Assembly (NCBI GenBank): GCA_902812405.1
Contig: CADDZI010000012.1
Location: 1-51,429 of the forward strand
Source of the DNA: a bacterium
GTDB taxonomy: Bacteria > Vulcanimicrobiota > Vulcanimicrobiia > Eremiobacterales > Eremiobacteraceae
Direction: 5' to 3'
DNA length: 51,429 nt
Below, in pieces: positions 33,925 to 43,424 of this stretch. Within the stretch, counting starts at the first letter, position 1; each line of letters begins with the position of its first letter. Below the pieces are notes generated by a model. It was given only the letters and a program-made list of their open reading frames with translations, had not been told where the DNA came from and searched no databases. Both the position numbers and the translations under genes were made by a program.

Positions 33925-36906
33925 ATGGGTCGCGGAGTAGCGTGCGTTTGGATGGCTGTGTTTTCGGTCATCCTTGCTTTTCTATCTGTTTCACCAGCCG
34001 CCGCCGTCGAAACGGGGGCTGTCAGTGGCATCGTTACCGATGCCTCAACCAAGGCTCCGGTAGCCGGAGCCCAGGTTTCGGTCGTGGCTGCAAGCGGCAA
34101 GTATACGGTGGTGACGGGCTCGAACGGGTTCTATTCCGTTGTGGGTTTGCCGCCTGATACGTATACGATAACGGTGAGAAAGGCCGGGTACGAAATCGGT
34201 ACTGTTGCCGGCGTGACGGTGACCCAGGGTATCAGCTATAGGGTGGACGTTCGTTTGACGCCCACGCTCAAGACCTTGGGTCGCTTTGCCGTTACGGCCA
34301 ACAGGGCGACGCTGGTGCAGAAAGACGTCACCGTCGACGCCTATGCCGTGACACCCGTCCTCCAGGAACAGCTCAAGGGCACGCCACTGGCGTCCGAAGA
34401 GTTCGGCTTGCTCACCCAGCTACCCGGTGTCAGCAGTGCCGGCGGGTACCCTATCTTGCGCGGCGGGTTGGAGAACAACGAGGGCTATCAGATTGAGGGG
34501 ATTACCGTCGTCGACCCGTTCTTCAACCAATTTTCCAACAATGACACGTTCAACGGCGCGCAGTCCATACAGGTTGTCCTGGGTGCGGGAGACGCATCGC
34601 AAGGTGGCGCGGGATCAGGCTACATCAACGAGGTCGTCAAACGCGGCACCTACCCCGGCTTCGGCATCCTGCAGGCCGAGGTGGGCGTCGGCACTCTCCA
34701 GCACAACGTCAACTTTGAGTACGGCAGTGCCACGCCCGACAATCGCTTCTCGTGGTTCCTTTCCGGTCGCTACCAGCCGTACATGGCGCAAGGCGGATCC
34801 CAGGGTTCCAACGGCGGCGGGCCGTACCGTGAACCGCAACAGGTTGTCGACAACGTCCGTTTGACTGACCAGTTGGGAGCTCTCGCCTACACGGTGGCAA
34901 ACGACACGGCCCTCAACTTGTTCTACAAAGTGGGCGGCAGAGACACACTTCAGTTTTTTGACGACATCGGTTTACAGAACTACGTCGGCAACTACGGTTT
35001 GGTTACGAACAACACTTTGTACTATGCATACGATCCGTTCTACACGAACATATGGACTTTTCTCTTCCCCCCTCCCTACAACCAGACGATCCTCCCCCTG
35101 TTCGTGGGTCAAAACCCGACTTTCCGCGTTCCGAACGTTCCCGGGCAGATTCAACAGTACGAATTGACAAAGTTCGCGGATTCGCACCAGTTCAACGACA
35201 CGACCTACCTGAATGTCCGGCTTTTCCGCCTCAACGGAAACACGAATTTCAATCTCACAGAGTCGGATTATCCGTACTTGGGCTTTGGCTTCCCGACACC
35301 GTTTAGCGATTTTTACGAGGCGACACCGTTTCAGACGACGGGTGTCGGTGCGGAGCTGCAAAAACAGGCGGGCGATAAAAATTTCATTACGCTTGGCGGG
35401 ACCTATCAAGTATCGACCGGCCACCTTCTGCTCGCGTATCCCGTCACGCTGGCGTTTTTCTTCCTGCCGAACGAGTGGCTGGATTTCGCTCCGGGTTTAG
35501 GCGGGCAGTTTGACCCTATCAAGACCGGCGTCGACGTGCGCATGCCCACACCGATGTACGGAACGTTGGATCCCGAATACGTCGCCAATGCCTACATCTC
35601 GGATAGTATCAAGCCGACCAGCCGCCTCACCCTACAGCCCGGCCTGCGCTGGGAGACGCAGCGCATCCACATGCCCCCCGGGCTGTACAATGTCCACGCT
35701 CTGGCGCCGAAGTTCAACATGTCGTACGCGTTGAACAGCAACGGCACCACAGTGCTGCGGGCCTCGTTTGGCCACTCCACAGTCTTTGCGCCCCTGGGGC
35801 AGGTGGAGACCATCTACCAGGCACCGGCATTCTTCAAGCGCTTCCCGGCGACTGCCAGCATCTGCGGTGGTTTTCCGTTCACCTCGCCGTGTGCCAATTA
35901 TTACGATCAGATCGTCAACGATGAGAACGCCAACATTGGGATCAGCCCGGCTGCCTTCCCCAAGCCGCAACAATCAGACTCCTACGATTTTTCCATCGAA
36001 CAGGATTTGGGCCGCCAAGTCTCGGCCAAGCTGACGACCTGGTATCGTCGCGACTACGATGTCATCGTCAACGAGGCGTTGCCGGTTGAGTTGAATGGCA
36101 CGCTCGTCAACGGTCCGCAGACGGTGACAAACAACGGCTATGGGCACGCGTTCGGGATTGACCTGGGCATCTTGCGACAGGTACCCCAGGGTCTGTCCGG
36201 ACAGCTCAACCTGACCTACATCAATCAGTTTATCAACTACCTGTCCAACTTTGCGTTCATCCCGACCGTCTTGCCCTCGACTCTCGTGACCCTTGTCCAT
36301 CCGCCCTACCTGTCGCCCTTCGGAGCGTCTTTGGCTCTCGACTACCGGCGCAGCGGTTGGCGGGTGAGCCCGGACCTCATCTACAGCCGCGGAACGCCCA
36401 CCGGTCTGCCTGCATACTACTACGTCAAGACGGCCAACGGAACGTACAACGCGGTGCCCAACACCAACTACTTCGGTAACCCGGCGACGCCGTGCTTCTT
36501 CGTCGATCCGCAGGTTCCGGGAACTCCTGCTGCTCCCAACATCGTCGGCTCGTTGGGCGGCGGTTGCTCGAAGGCCCGTAATGGGACCCTGGGCAAAGCC
36601 AACCTCTTCGGTAATCTTACGATCTCGAAAGACATCTCGCCGCATTCTACGATCGGCATCAGTATCTTTAATCTGTTCGACAACCGTGTCGTCGGTCTAT
36701 ACAACAATCTGGCCGGCGGAAACTTCTCGTACGTCAACAACGGCTTCGGGGCTTATGGTGCGGGTTCCGGGTATAGCCAGTACGGCCCTCGGGGCTGCCC
36801 ACTGTGCATTCCCGGAGCACCGGCGGCGTTTCCGGCGCTGCCTTTCTTCAACACCCAGAGCGGGTCGGCTCGATCGGGTCTGCTCTTCATCAACGTGAGG
36901 TACTGA
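33925..36906 (+). CDS. Large TonB-dependent receptor with carboxypeptidase-regulatory-like N-domain
   Basis: A 993-residue protein. The start at ATG 33925 is chosen for its GGGAGG Shine-Dalgarno and the signal peptide that follows (residues 1-27, ending SPAAA). Residues 30-112 form a CarboxypepD_reg fold (GAVSGIVTDASTKAPVAGAQ, then YSVVGLPPDTYTITVRKAGYE). A plug domain comes next (about 125-250), with LLTQLPGV, YPILRGGLENNEGYQIEGI and the GAQSIQVVLGAGDAS segment. A long aromatic-rich barrel ends LLFINVRY, with a C-terminal aromatic as expected for outer-membrane insertion. The ligand is unknown. A lipoprotein gene follows after 10 bp. Confidence 0.88.
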   Translation: MGRGVACVWMAVFSVILAFLSVSPAAAVETGAVSGIVTDASTKAPVAGAQVSVVAASGKYTVVTGSNGFYSVVGLPPDTYTITVRKAGYEIGTVAGVTVTQGISYRVDVRLTPTLKTLGRFAVTANRATLVQKDVTVDAYAVTPVLQEQLKGTPLASEEFGLLTQLPGVSSAGGYPILRGGLENNEGYQIEGITVVDPFFNQFSNNDTFNGAQSIQVVLGAGDASQGGAGSGYINEVVKRGTYPGFGILQAEVGVGTLQHNVNFEYGSATPDNRFSWFLSGRYQPYMAQGGSQGSNGGGPYREPQQVVDNVRLTDQLGALAYTVANDTALNLFYKVGGRDTLQFFDDIGLQNYVGNYGLVTNNTLYYAYDPFYTNIWTFLFPPPYNQTILPLFVGQNPTFRVPNVPGQIQQYELTKFADSHQFNDTTYLNVRLFRLNGNTNFNLTESDYPYLGFGFPTPFSDFYEATPFQTTGVGAELQKQAGDKNFITLGGTYQVSTGHLLLAYPVTLAFFFLPNEWLDFAPGLGGQFDPIKTGVDVRMPTPMYGTLDPEYVANAYISDSIKPTSRLTLQPGLRWETQRIHMPPGLYNVHALAPKFNMSYALNSNGTTVLRASFGHSTVFAPLGQVETIYQAPAFFKRFPATASICGGFPFTSPCANYYDQIVNDENANIGISPAAFPKPQQSDSYDFSIEQDLGRQVSAKLTTWYRRDYDVIVNEALPVELNGTLVNGPQTVTNNGYGHAFGIDLGILRQVPQGLSGQLNLTYINQFINYLSNFAFIPTVLPSTLVTLVHPPYLSPFGASLALDYRRSGWRVSPDLIYSRGTPTGLPAYYYVKTANGTYNAVPNTNYFGNPATPCFFVDPQVPGTPAAPNIVGSLGGGCSKARNGTLGKANLFGNLTISKDISPHSTIGISIFNLFDNRVVGLYNNLAGGNFSYVNNGFGAYGAGSGYSQYGPRGCPLCIPGAPAAFPALPFFNTQSGSARSGLLFINVRY

Positions 36907-36916
36907 GGGACAAGAC

Positions 36917-37930
36917 ATGCGGCATGCGAGAATTGGGCTCGTACTTGTGACCCTGGCGGTTGGTCTGGGAAGTTGCACAACCGGTCAACTCAACGTGACA
37001 CCACCCCTGACGTTTACCCCGACGAACGCGGCCCTGCAAATGTCCGTCGGCACCGTCAACTTCGCCGGATCCGCCGCCGGCCTCAACGTCCTGGAAACCG
37101 ACCGCTCGCCGTCCGGTTTCACGGCCATTCCTGTCAACACGGTTGTCTTAACCGGACCGTCCGGGTTTTCAGGGCCAGCAGGTTCGGCCGATCCAGGCTC
37201 GGGTGCGGCTGCGGTGCCTCTGGGATCGCACAATGATTCCTTTCCCGTCGCGAGTTTTACCACCAATCTCGCCGCAGCGGACGGTTTTGGAATCGGCCCG
37301 CCCGGGTCTTCCAGCTCGGCGGTCAGTCCGTTTCCGGTGCAGCCCCAGTTTTTGGATGCAGTCTCAGGTGCCCTAGCCTCCTTTCCTGCACAATTGCCGA
37401 TCTACGGAGGCCAGCCGGCCTATCCGCCCCCCAGCGGCCCCATCGGCTATCCCGAGGGATTCTACCTCTTGGCCTTGTCCGGCCCACCACCGACCGGAAC
37501 GTACACCCTCACGGTTTCGTATTCTCAAAATGGCAACTCGGGTAGCCAGACCGCAACAGCCACACTTGCCTCCAACGCGCTGCTACCCACGATTGCCGCA
37601 CCAAGTTACACGTCGGACGGCAAGGGGGGCGGAAGCGGAAGCGTAACCATCCCGGCCGGCATCATTGAAACTTTTGTCCAAATCACTGCCACCAACTCGC
37701 GGGGTGCCGTCGTTGGGAGCGCCACGGTGGTATTGAAGGCCACTGGAGCACAGGCGTTCTCCATCCCGGATTCTGTTGGTCTTCCCGCTGGCGCAACATT
37801 GATCGTCCAGGCCTTCGGTTTTGACTACGATGATTTTGGCCTGGGCCCACCTGGCAATCTGTCACAAAAGCCCGCTCTGCCTGCCCAAGCCGACGTCAGC
37901 GTATCTACGGCCCTAGTGACCACCGAATAA
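36917..37930 (+). CDS. Putative lipoprotein paired with the TonB receptor
   Basis: A 337-residue protein with no family I can name. A signal peptide ends in the lipobox-like LGSC, making C20 the likely lipidated residue. The rest is a Ser/Gly/Pro/Thr-rich, beta-prone chain with Ig-like strands (GTYTLTVSYSQNG, then GSGSVTIPAGIIETFVQITA). It starts 10 bp after the receptor stop and is almost certainly cotranscribed. By analogy with SusC/SusD-type pairs, it may be a surface partner that binds or caps the receptor substrate, but no SusD homology is seen. Confidence 0.75.
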   Translation: MRHARIGLVLVTLAVGLGSCTTGQLNVTPPLTFTPTNAALQMSVGTVNFAGSAAGLNVLETDRSPSGFTAIPVNTVVLTGPSGFSGPAGSADPGSGAAAVPLGSHNDSFPVASFTTNLAAADGFGIGPPGSSSSAVSPFPVQPQFLDAVSGALASFPAQLPIYGGQPAYPPPSGPIGYPEGFYLLALSGPPPTGTYTLTVSYSQNGNSGSQTATATLASNALLPTIAAPSYTSDGKGGGSGSVTIPAGIIETFVQITATNSRGAVVGSATVVLKATGAQAFSIPDSVGLPAGATLIVQAFGFDYDDFGLGPPGNLSQKPALPAQADVSVSTALVTTE

Positions 37931-37940
37931 GGAGCCTCTT

Positions 37941-38134
37941 GTAGCGGCCGCGCTTGTGAAGACGTGTAGCGGCCGCGCTTGTGCGGTTGCACCGGTAGGG
38001 CCTTGTGAAGACGTGTAGCGGCCGCGCTTGCGCGGCCGATAGAACGTAACGCAGTGTCACTCCCGCAAAAGGTGACTCTGTGGTTAACGCCCCGACATGG
38101 CAGGTTCCGTCGGTCGCGCAAGCGCGACCGCTAC
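37941..38134. repeat. Cluster of four palindromic REP-like elements
   Basis: Copies lie at 37941-37956 (+, half element), 37966-37990 (+, degenerate distal arm), 38015-38039 (+, complete) and 38110-38134 (-, complete). They fill the 262-bp gap between the convergent lipoprotein and nucleotidyltransferase genes. A larger unit starting CTTGTGAAGACGT followed by the element occurs twice (37953 and 38002), so part of the cluster arose by local duplication. No other feature is seen in this gap. Confidence 0.85.
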
Positions 38135-38192
38135 ACTTGAAAATGGGGAACCCAAGCCGCGACCACTACGATTTTTGAGGTCTCCAACCGCT

Positions 38193-39179
38193 TTACGGAC
38201 GCGGGCTGGAGACCGCGTACTCCCCGCCATGGACCCGAGCGCCGGCTTCCACGACAACGCCCGAGCCCAGAACCGCATCTTCGACGTGCGAACCCGACCC
38301 GATGCGCACATCTTCCCACAAAATGGATTGCACGATGAGGGCGCCGGCTTCCACGACGCAGCGTTCCCCAATGCACGTCGGTCCGACGATCCGCGCCGTG
38401 GGCGCAAGACGTGTCCCCGCTCCCACCAAGAGGCTGTCGCGCAGCGTCGCACCGGGGGGCGGCGCCAACCGAATACGGCCTGCCAAGGCGTCGGCATGTA
38501 CCCTGCGATATTCTCCCGGGGTGCCGATGTCGCACCAATACCGCTCCTGGCGCATACCGTAGAACGGAACTCCGGCACGCAGGAGATCCGGAAAGACCTG
38601 TTTTCCGAAGTCGTAGAACTCCCCGGCCGGAATCCGCTCCAAAATTCGCGGTTCGAAGATGTAGACGCCCGTGTTGGCCAAACGGCTGCGCTCGGTACCC
38701 GATGCGGGTTTTTCTTGAAAATCCCGGATACGGCCGGTCTCGTCCGTGACGACAGCGCCATAGTGTGAGACGTCGGCAACTTCCGCCAGCACAATCGTCG
38801 CGTCGGCCCCGCGCGCGCGATGAAACCCCAGGGCCGCCTGCAGGTCGATGTCGGTGACGTCGTCGCACCCGATGACGACGAACGTCTCGCCAAACCGGTC
38901 CGCGACTTGGCGCACGGCTCCCGCGCTGCCCATGAGCTGCGGCTCGTGCAGGTAGGAGACGCGAACCCCGAAGCGTGAGCCGTCCCCGACATAGCTCGTC
39001 ACCGCGTCGGGGAAATAGTGGACGTTGATCACAATGTCGTCCACACCGTGGCGGGCCAAGTACGACAGCACGTGGCCCACGACCGGCGTGCCAAACACCG
39101 GGACGAGCGGCTTGGGCAATTCCCGCGTCAGCGGGTACAGGCGGGTCGAAAGCCCACCTGCCAGGACCATTCCTCGCAT
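38193..39179 (-). CDS. Sugar-phosphate nucleotidyltransferase with left-handed beta-helix
   Basis: A 328-residue NDP-sugar pyrophosphorylase. The N-terminal nucleotidyltransferase domain has GMVLAGGLSTRLYPLTRELP, with the G-x-G-x-R-type nucleotide signature, then VVIGCDD and VRDFQEKP-like (IRDFQEKPASG) segments. The C-terminal quarter has hexapeptide-type repeats (ARIVGPTCIGERCVVEAGALI). Mannose-1-phosphate guanylyltransferase or glucose-1-phosphate nucleotidyltransferase are both possible. ATG 39179 fits the family start; GTG 39194 is an alternative. It lies 164 bp downstream of the WecG/TagA gene. Confidence 0.88.
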   Translation of the reverse strand: MRGMVLAGGLSTRLYPLTRELPKPLVPVFGTPVVGHVLSYLARHGVDDIVINVHYFPDAVTSYVGDGSRFGVRVSYLHEPQLMGSAGAVRQVADRFGETFVVIGCDDVTDIDLQAALGFHRARGADATIVLAEVADVSHYGAVVTDETGRIRDFQEKPASGTERSRLANTGVYIFEPRILERIPAGEFYDFGKQVFPDLLRAGVPFYGMRQERYWCDIGTPGEYRRVHADALAGRIRLAPPPGATLRDSLLVGAGTRLAPTARIVGPTCIGERCVVEAGALIVQSILWEDVRIGSGSHVEDAVLGSGVVVEAGARVHGGEYAVSSPRP

Positions 39180-39343
39180 CGTTAATGTCTTCACCCTGCA
39201 TCGGCAGGTTGGCTTCCGGGCGGCGTGGGACGAAGGAACCAAGACGGCTCCCTCGGCACCACCGGCTGACCGCCCTCAAGACCCGCCCGCTCGGTTGTCC
39301 TCCCTAATCGTGGCTGTCGCGGTCGGCCGCCGGCGGTCGGACA

Positions 39344-40150
39344 TTATCTCGTCGTCCTGGAGGAACAACATGCTCCCACGGTTGCGGCCCCTGCGGCTTG
39401 CCGCCGGCGCAGCGCATCCCACACGGCCAAGATCGCAAAGCCGGGGAGGGCAAGCTGACGGCGCAACCGGCGGGGTTCCCGCAAGAGGCGATACAGCCAT
39501 TCCAGGTTGTGCCGGCGCCAGCCGGCGGGAGCCCGGGGAAGACGTCCGGAGAGAACGTCAAAGGTGCCGCCCACTCCCATGCAGACCGCCGAGCCCAGGC
39601 TCGCCGCATGGTCCCGTATCCACAACTCCTGACGCGGAAAGCCAAGGCCCACGAAGACAAGCCTGGCTCCGGACAGGCCGACGTGCCGAGCCACGTCATC
39701 CTCCTCCCGCGGCGTGAAGTACCCGTGGTGTGTGCCCGCGACGACAAGACCCGGGTGTCTTTTGCGCAGCGCCTCGCCGGCGCCGGTCGCAACGCCCTCA
39801 CGTCCGCCAAGGAGGTAGACAGGCCAGCCCCGCTCGGCACACAAGCGCGTCAAAACCTCAACCAGCTCCACGCCGGCGACGCGCACGCACTGCCGGTAAC
39901 CGGCAACTCGCGCGGCATAGACGACGCCGACGCTGTCCGGCACAACGAGGTCGGCAGAATTGACGACCTCGCGATAACGGCTATCCCGGCGGGCAAGCAT
40001 GGCCATCTCGCTGCCAAAGGTGACGACGTGGGCGAAGTGCCGCTCTTCGACAAGTGCCGCAACCCGTTCGACCGCATGCGCCATGTCAACGACATCCACG
40101 CGGCAGCCCAGCACGTACGCCTGCACGGGTTTGTCAGGCCCCAGAAACAC
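39344..40150 (-). CDS. WecG/TagA/CpsF family glycosyltransferase
   Basis: A 268-residue enzyme of the family that transfers N-acetylmannosamine-type sugars to lipid-linked acceptors. It shows HVVTFGSEMAMLARRD, VVPDSVGVVYAARVAG, VYLLGGREGVA, GLGFPRQELWIRDH and CMGVGGTFDVLSGRLPRAP followed by EWLYRLLREPRRL. The start is GTG 40150 with a strong GGAGGTAG Shine-Dalgarno, 17 bp inside dapA. It is probably involved in envelope glycan synthesis with the adjacent nucleotidyltransferase. Confidence 0.9.
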   Translation of the reverse strand: MFLGPDKPVQAYVLGCRVDVVDMAHAVERVAALVEERHFAHVVTFGSEMAMLARRDSRYREVVNSADLVVPDSVGVVYAARVAGYRQCVRVAGVELVEVLTRLCAERGWPVYLLGGREGVATGAGEALRKRHPGLVVAGTHHGYFTPREEDDVARHVGLSGARLVFVGLGFPRQELWIRDHAASLGSAVCMGVGGTFDVLSGRLPRAPAGWRRHNLEWLYRLLREPRRLRRQLALPGFAILAVWDALRRRQAAGAATVGACCSSRTTR

Positions 40151-41042
40151 CTACCTCCGCCGGTAGCCAGGGCGAAACGGCCCGCCGCAGGGCTTGCTCC
40201 TGCTCCGTCGTCAGCGCGCACAGGGGAGACCGGCACGGACCTGTGGCAAAGCCAAACCAGCGCATCGCGGCCTTGACCGGAATCGGCGACGTTACGGCAA
40301 ACAGCGCCCGAAACAACGGCATGAGTTTGTGGTGCAGCCGCATGGCGGCGTCGCCGTCGTGGTCCGCGTATGCCGCCAGCATGGCGGCAAGGTCTCGGCC
40401 GGCTATGTGGCTGACCACACTGACGACACCGCACGCCCCTACCGCAGCCGAAGGTAGGGCCAGATAGTCATCCCCGCTGTACACGTCAAAACCGGCCGGC
40501 GCCCGTGCGGCAATCTCCGCCAACTGGTTGACGTCTCCGCTGGACTCCTTGACCGCCACAATGGACGGGTGCTCGGCCAGGCGGACAATCGTGTCGGGTA
40601 GGATGTTGACGCCGGTGCGTCCGGGGATGTTGTAGATCATCACCGGCAGAGGCGTCGCATCCGCAATCGCGGTGAAATGCGTCACCAAACCGGCCTGCGG
40701 CGGCTTGTTGTAGTACGGGCCGACAGCCATGACGCCGTCAACCCCGCACGCAGCGGCGCGCTTGGCAAACTCGACCGAGCGGCGCGTGTCATTGCTGCCG
40801 ACGTTGGCAATGACCGGCGCCCGGCCGCCCACCGCCGTGACGACCGCACGAAACAGTCCCAGCTTCTCCTCGTCGTCCAGGGTAGGTCCTTCTCCCGTCG
40901 TTCCGGCAACGACGAGGGCCGAACTGCCGTGGTCGAGCAGCCAGACCGCCAACCGTGCGGCCTCCGGCTCGTTGACCCTCCCGTCCTCGTGCAGCGGTGT
41001 GATCATGGCCGTGACGACAGGCCCAAAGCGTCCACGTTTCAT
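40134..41042 (-). CDS. dapA: 4-hydroxy-tetrahydrodipicolinate synthase
   Basis: A 302-residue TIM-barrel aldolase that condenses pyruvate with aspartate semialdehyde. It has TAMITPLHEDGRVNE, VAGTTGEGPTL, GVDGVMAVGPYYNKP with the catalytic Tyr, MIYNIPGRTGVN and the Schiff-base Lys in VAVKESSGD. ATG 41042 is favoured by the AGGAAGG at the right distance; ATG 41048 and 41069 are in frame upstream. It follows lysC by 61 bp. The lysine/diaminopimelate order here is dapB-asd-lysC-dapA. Confidence 0.95.
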   Translation of the reverse strand: MKRGRFGPVVTAMITPLHEDGRVNEPEAARLAVWLLDHGSSALVVAGTTGEGPTLDDEEKLGLFRAVVTAVGGRAPVIANVGSNDTRRSVEFAKRAAACGVDGVMAVGPYYNKPPQAGLVTHFTAIADATPLPVMIYNIPGRTGVNILPDTIVRLAEHPSIVAVKESSGDVNQLAEIAARAPAGFDVYSGDDYLALPSAAVGACGVVSVVSHIAGRDLAAMLAAYADHDGDAAMRLHHKLMPLFRALFAVTSPIPVKAAMRWFGFATGPCRSPLCALTTEQEQALRRAVSPWLPAEVGVSGA

Positions 41043-41103
41043 CTTCATCCCTTCCTGCGGCGTGCACATCCAGGTCCTGCGCGCATGACCGGCCTGGCCG
41101 CGC

Positions 41104-42411
41104 CTAGGGCGCCGTTCGGTGAGCTTCCGCTACCCCTTGAGGCTCTGCCGCATCCTTGCGGTCCGGCGTCGCACGCGAATTCACTCGCCCCGCCGGCCGG
41201 CCTTCACCCAGGCAAAACGCGTCGTGCAGCGCCTTTTCGCCCGTTGCCGCCTGGGCCCCGGGCACCAAAAGAGAAATCGTGATGTTGGAATCCGTGCTGT
41301 GAATGATCGGCACGCCGGCGCCTTGCAAGGCCTGCACGCAACGAAACATGACACCCGGCGTACCCCGCATGCCGGCGCCGACCACCGAGATCTTGGCACA
41401 ACCCGGGCGTCCCCGCACCGCCACAGGCAGTGCGTCGAGGAGGCGGCGGGTTGCGTCCGCCTCGTGATCGCGCACGATGAAGAATAAACCGGCTGAGTTC
41501 ACGTTGACGCAGTCGATGCTGATGGCGGCCTCGGCGAGGACGCGCAAGGCCTCGCGCTCCCAGCCACCGGGCAGCACCGCTGCCTCGGGAACGACGTGGA
41601 AAAAGGTGAATCCAAACGCAGTTGCGATGCCCGTCACCGGCCCCGCCGGTACGACGTCCGGCTGGCCGACCTGCGTCCCGACGCCGGTGCGCAAGCCGCG
41701 CACCGCATACGGCACCCGTGCCAGGCGCGCCAGGTCGGCGGCACCGTCGTGCATGACGGTCGCACCCTGCTCGGACAATTCGGTCGCCTCTTCAAAGCTG
41801 AGGGTGGCAAGTGTCCGTGCTTCTTCCACACGCTTGGGGTCGGCGGTCATGACACCCTCCACATCCGTGTAGATCTCAAGGCAGGCGTTTCCCAAGGCGC
41901 GTGCCAGCGCGACCGCCGTCAGGTCGCTGCCGCCACGGCCCAGCGTCGTCACCCAACCCTCTTCCGTGACGCCTTGGAATCCGCAGACGACCGGTGTCAC
42001 CTCCGTCTCAAGCAGGCCTTGCACCAAACCGGTCTCGACGCGCAGGACCCGGGCCTGTCCGTGACGACCATCAGTGAGGATGCCGGCCTGTGCCCCGCTG
42101 AGAGCCACCGCCTGCACGCCGCGCTGCGCCAACAATTCCGCAAAAAGAGCACAGCTGATCATTTCGCCGCAGGCCAGCAGCGCGTCGAGATTCGGCCCGG
42201 GTGCGGCACCCGCGACGAGCGAGAGCAGCGTATCGGTTGCATACGGATCGGGATATCGCCCCATGGCCGAGCAGACGACAACCACGCGCGCGCCCTCGTG
42301 CCGGGCGGCCACCACTCGCTCCACCGCCGCCGCACGCAGCTCCGGGGTCGCAAGCGACGACCCTCCGAACTTCATCACCTTCACGCCGAAGGTGCGGGCG
42401 CCACCTGTCAT
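41104..42411 (-). CDS. lysC: Aspartate kinase
   Basis: A 435-residue amino-acid kinase with C-terminal ACT domains. The substrate motif is VMKFGGSSLATPE; the kinase core continues with CGFQGVTEEGWVTTLGRGGSDL and EIYTDVEGVMTADPK. The ACT part includes ISIDCVNVNSAGLFFIV and IIHSTDSNITISLLV, suggesting end-product feedback by lysine or threonine as in the family. ATG 42411 overlaps the asd stop (ATGA). The last 35 residues are an unconserved polar tail. Confidence 0.95.
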   Translation of the reverse strand: MTGGARTFGVKVMKFGGSSLATPELRAAAVERVVAARHEGARVVVVCSAMGRYPDPYATDTLLSLVAGAAPGPNLDALLACGEMISCALFAELLAQRGVQAVALSGAQAGILTDGRHGQARVLRVETGLVQGLLETEVTPVVCGFQGVTEEGWVTTLGRGGSDLTAVALARALGNACLEIYTDVEGVMTADPKRVEEARTLATLSFEEATELSEQGATVMHDGAADLARLARVPYAVRGLRTGVGTQVGQPDVVPAGPVTGIATAFGFTFFHVVPEAAVLPGGWEREALRVLAEAAISIDCVNVNSAGLFFIVRDHEADATRRLLDALPVAVRGRPGCAKISVVGAGMRGTPGVMFRCVQALQGAGVPIIHSTDSNITISLLVPGAQAATGEKALHDAFCLGEGRPAGRVNSRATPDRKDAAEPQGVAEAHRTAP

Positions 42412-43424
42412 GCCGGCACCCCGGCAGTTCGAGACAGAAGCGCTTCGGCGATCTGCACCGCATTGGTTGCCGCACCCTTGCGCAGGTTGTCGCAGACAAG
42501 CCACGCCAAAAACGCGTTTTCGTGCGCTCGATCTTCGCGCAGCCTGCCGACGGCAACGGCATCCGTCCCAGCCACCTCCAAGGGCGTGGCATAGCCCGAC
42601 CCGTCAGAGAACGTCACACCCGGGGCCGCACGCAGCAGCGCCCCAATCTCATCCCGCGTGGCGGAGGCGAGCGTTCCAAAGGCGACCGCCTCGGCGTGGC
42701 CTACCGCCACCGGGACGCGGACCGAGGTCGCAGAGACCCGCAGCTTCGGCAGTTCCAAGATCTTGCGCAACTCAGCGGCGATCTTGCGCTCCTCCTCGCC
42801 CTCTCCGTTATCGTCGAACTCACCGTTTTCCGGGAAAACGTTGCCCGCAATGCGGCGCGGCAGCGCCTCTGCCGGCGCGTGTGGGTCTGCCAGCTGCCGC
42901 TCGAACTCGTTCAAGGCCGCGCGGCCGGCGCCCGAGACGCTCTGGTAGGTCGCCACGCTGACCCACGCCAGGCCAAACCGTCGCGCAATCGGCGCCAGGG
43001 CGACGGCAAGAGGAATGACCGCGCAATTGGGGCTGGCGACCAGGCGCCGACCGGACAGCGCAGCCGCGTTGACCTCGGGCACGACCAGCGGAACCTCGGC
43101 GTCCAGACGGAATGCCTCGGACTTATCGATGATGAGAGCGCCGCTTTGGAGCAAGACCGGAACGGCACGCCGGCTCACCTCCGCTCCGGCGCACAAAAAG
43201 GCCAGGTCAATCTCTCCCAGTCCTAAAGCCTTGAAGCTGTCCTCGGCGAGTGTATCGACATCCGCCGTGCACCCGCATGCTTGTACCTTCCGCATGCCGC
43301 GGTCGCGCCCGCCGGCATAGGCACACAACCGTCGCAGCGGAAACCGCCGCTCATCGAGGACCCGCAAGAGCGTCTCACCGACCAGGCCCGTGGCGCCGAC
43401 AACGGCGATGCTGTACTGTCTCAC
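42408..43424 (-). CDS. asd: Aspartate-semialdehyde dehydrogenase
   Basis: A 338-residue NADP-dependent enzyme that reduces aspartyl phosphate. It has the nucleotide-binding IAVVGATGLVGETLLRVL, the active-site Cys in ASPNCAVIPLAVAL, YQSVSGAGRAA and the VPVAVGHAEAV segment with the catalytic His. The start is GTG 43424, overlapping the dapB stop (GTGA), and its stop overlaps lysC. The three genes are therefore translationally coupled. Confidence 0.96.
   Translation of the reverse strand: MRQYSIAVVGATGLVGETLLRVLDERRFPLRRLCAYAGGRDRGMRKVQACGCTADVDTLAEDSFKALGLGEIDLAFLCAGAEVSRRAVPVLLQSGALIIDKSEAFRLDAEVPLVVPEVNAAALSGRRLVASPNCAVIPLAVALAPIARRFGLAWVSVATYQSVSGAGRAALNEFERQLADPHAPAEALPRRIAGNVFPENGEFDDNGEGEEERKIAAELRKILELPKLRVSATSVRVPVAVGHAEAVAFGTLASATRDEIGALLRAAPGVTFSDGSGYATPLEVAGTDAVAVGRLREDRAHENAFLAWLVCDNLRKGAATNAVQIAEALLSRTAGVPA

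Noticed and set aside
34000-38000. Lipoprotein at 36917 as a SusD homologue
   Set aside because: The sequence is beta-prone and low complexity, lacking the helical TPR-like pattern of SusD; only the gene arrangement is similar.
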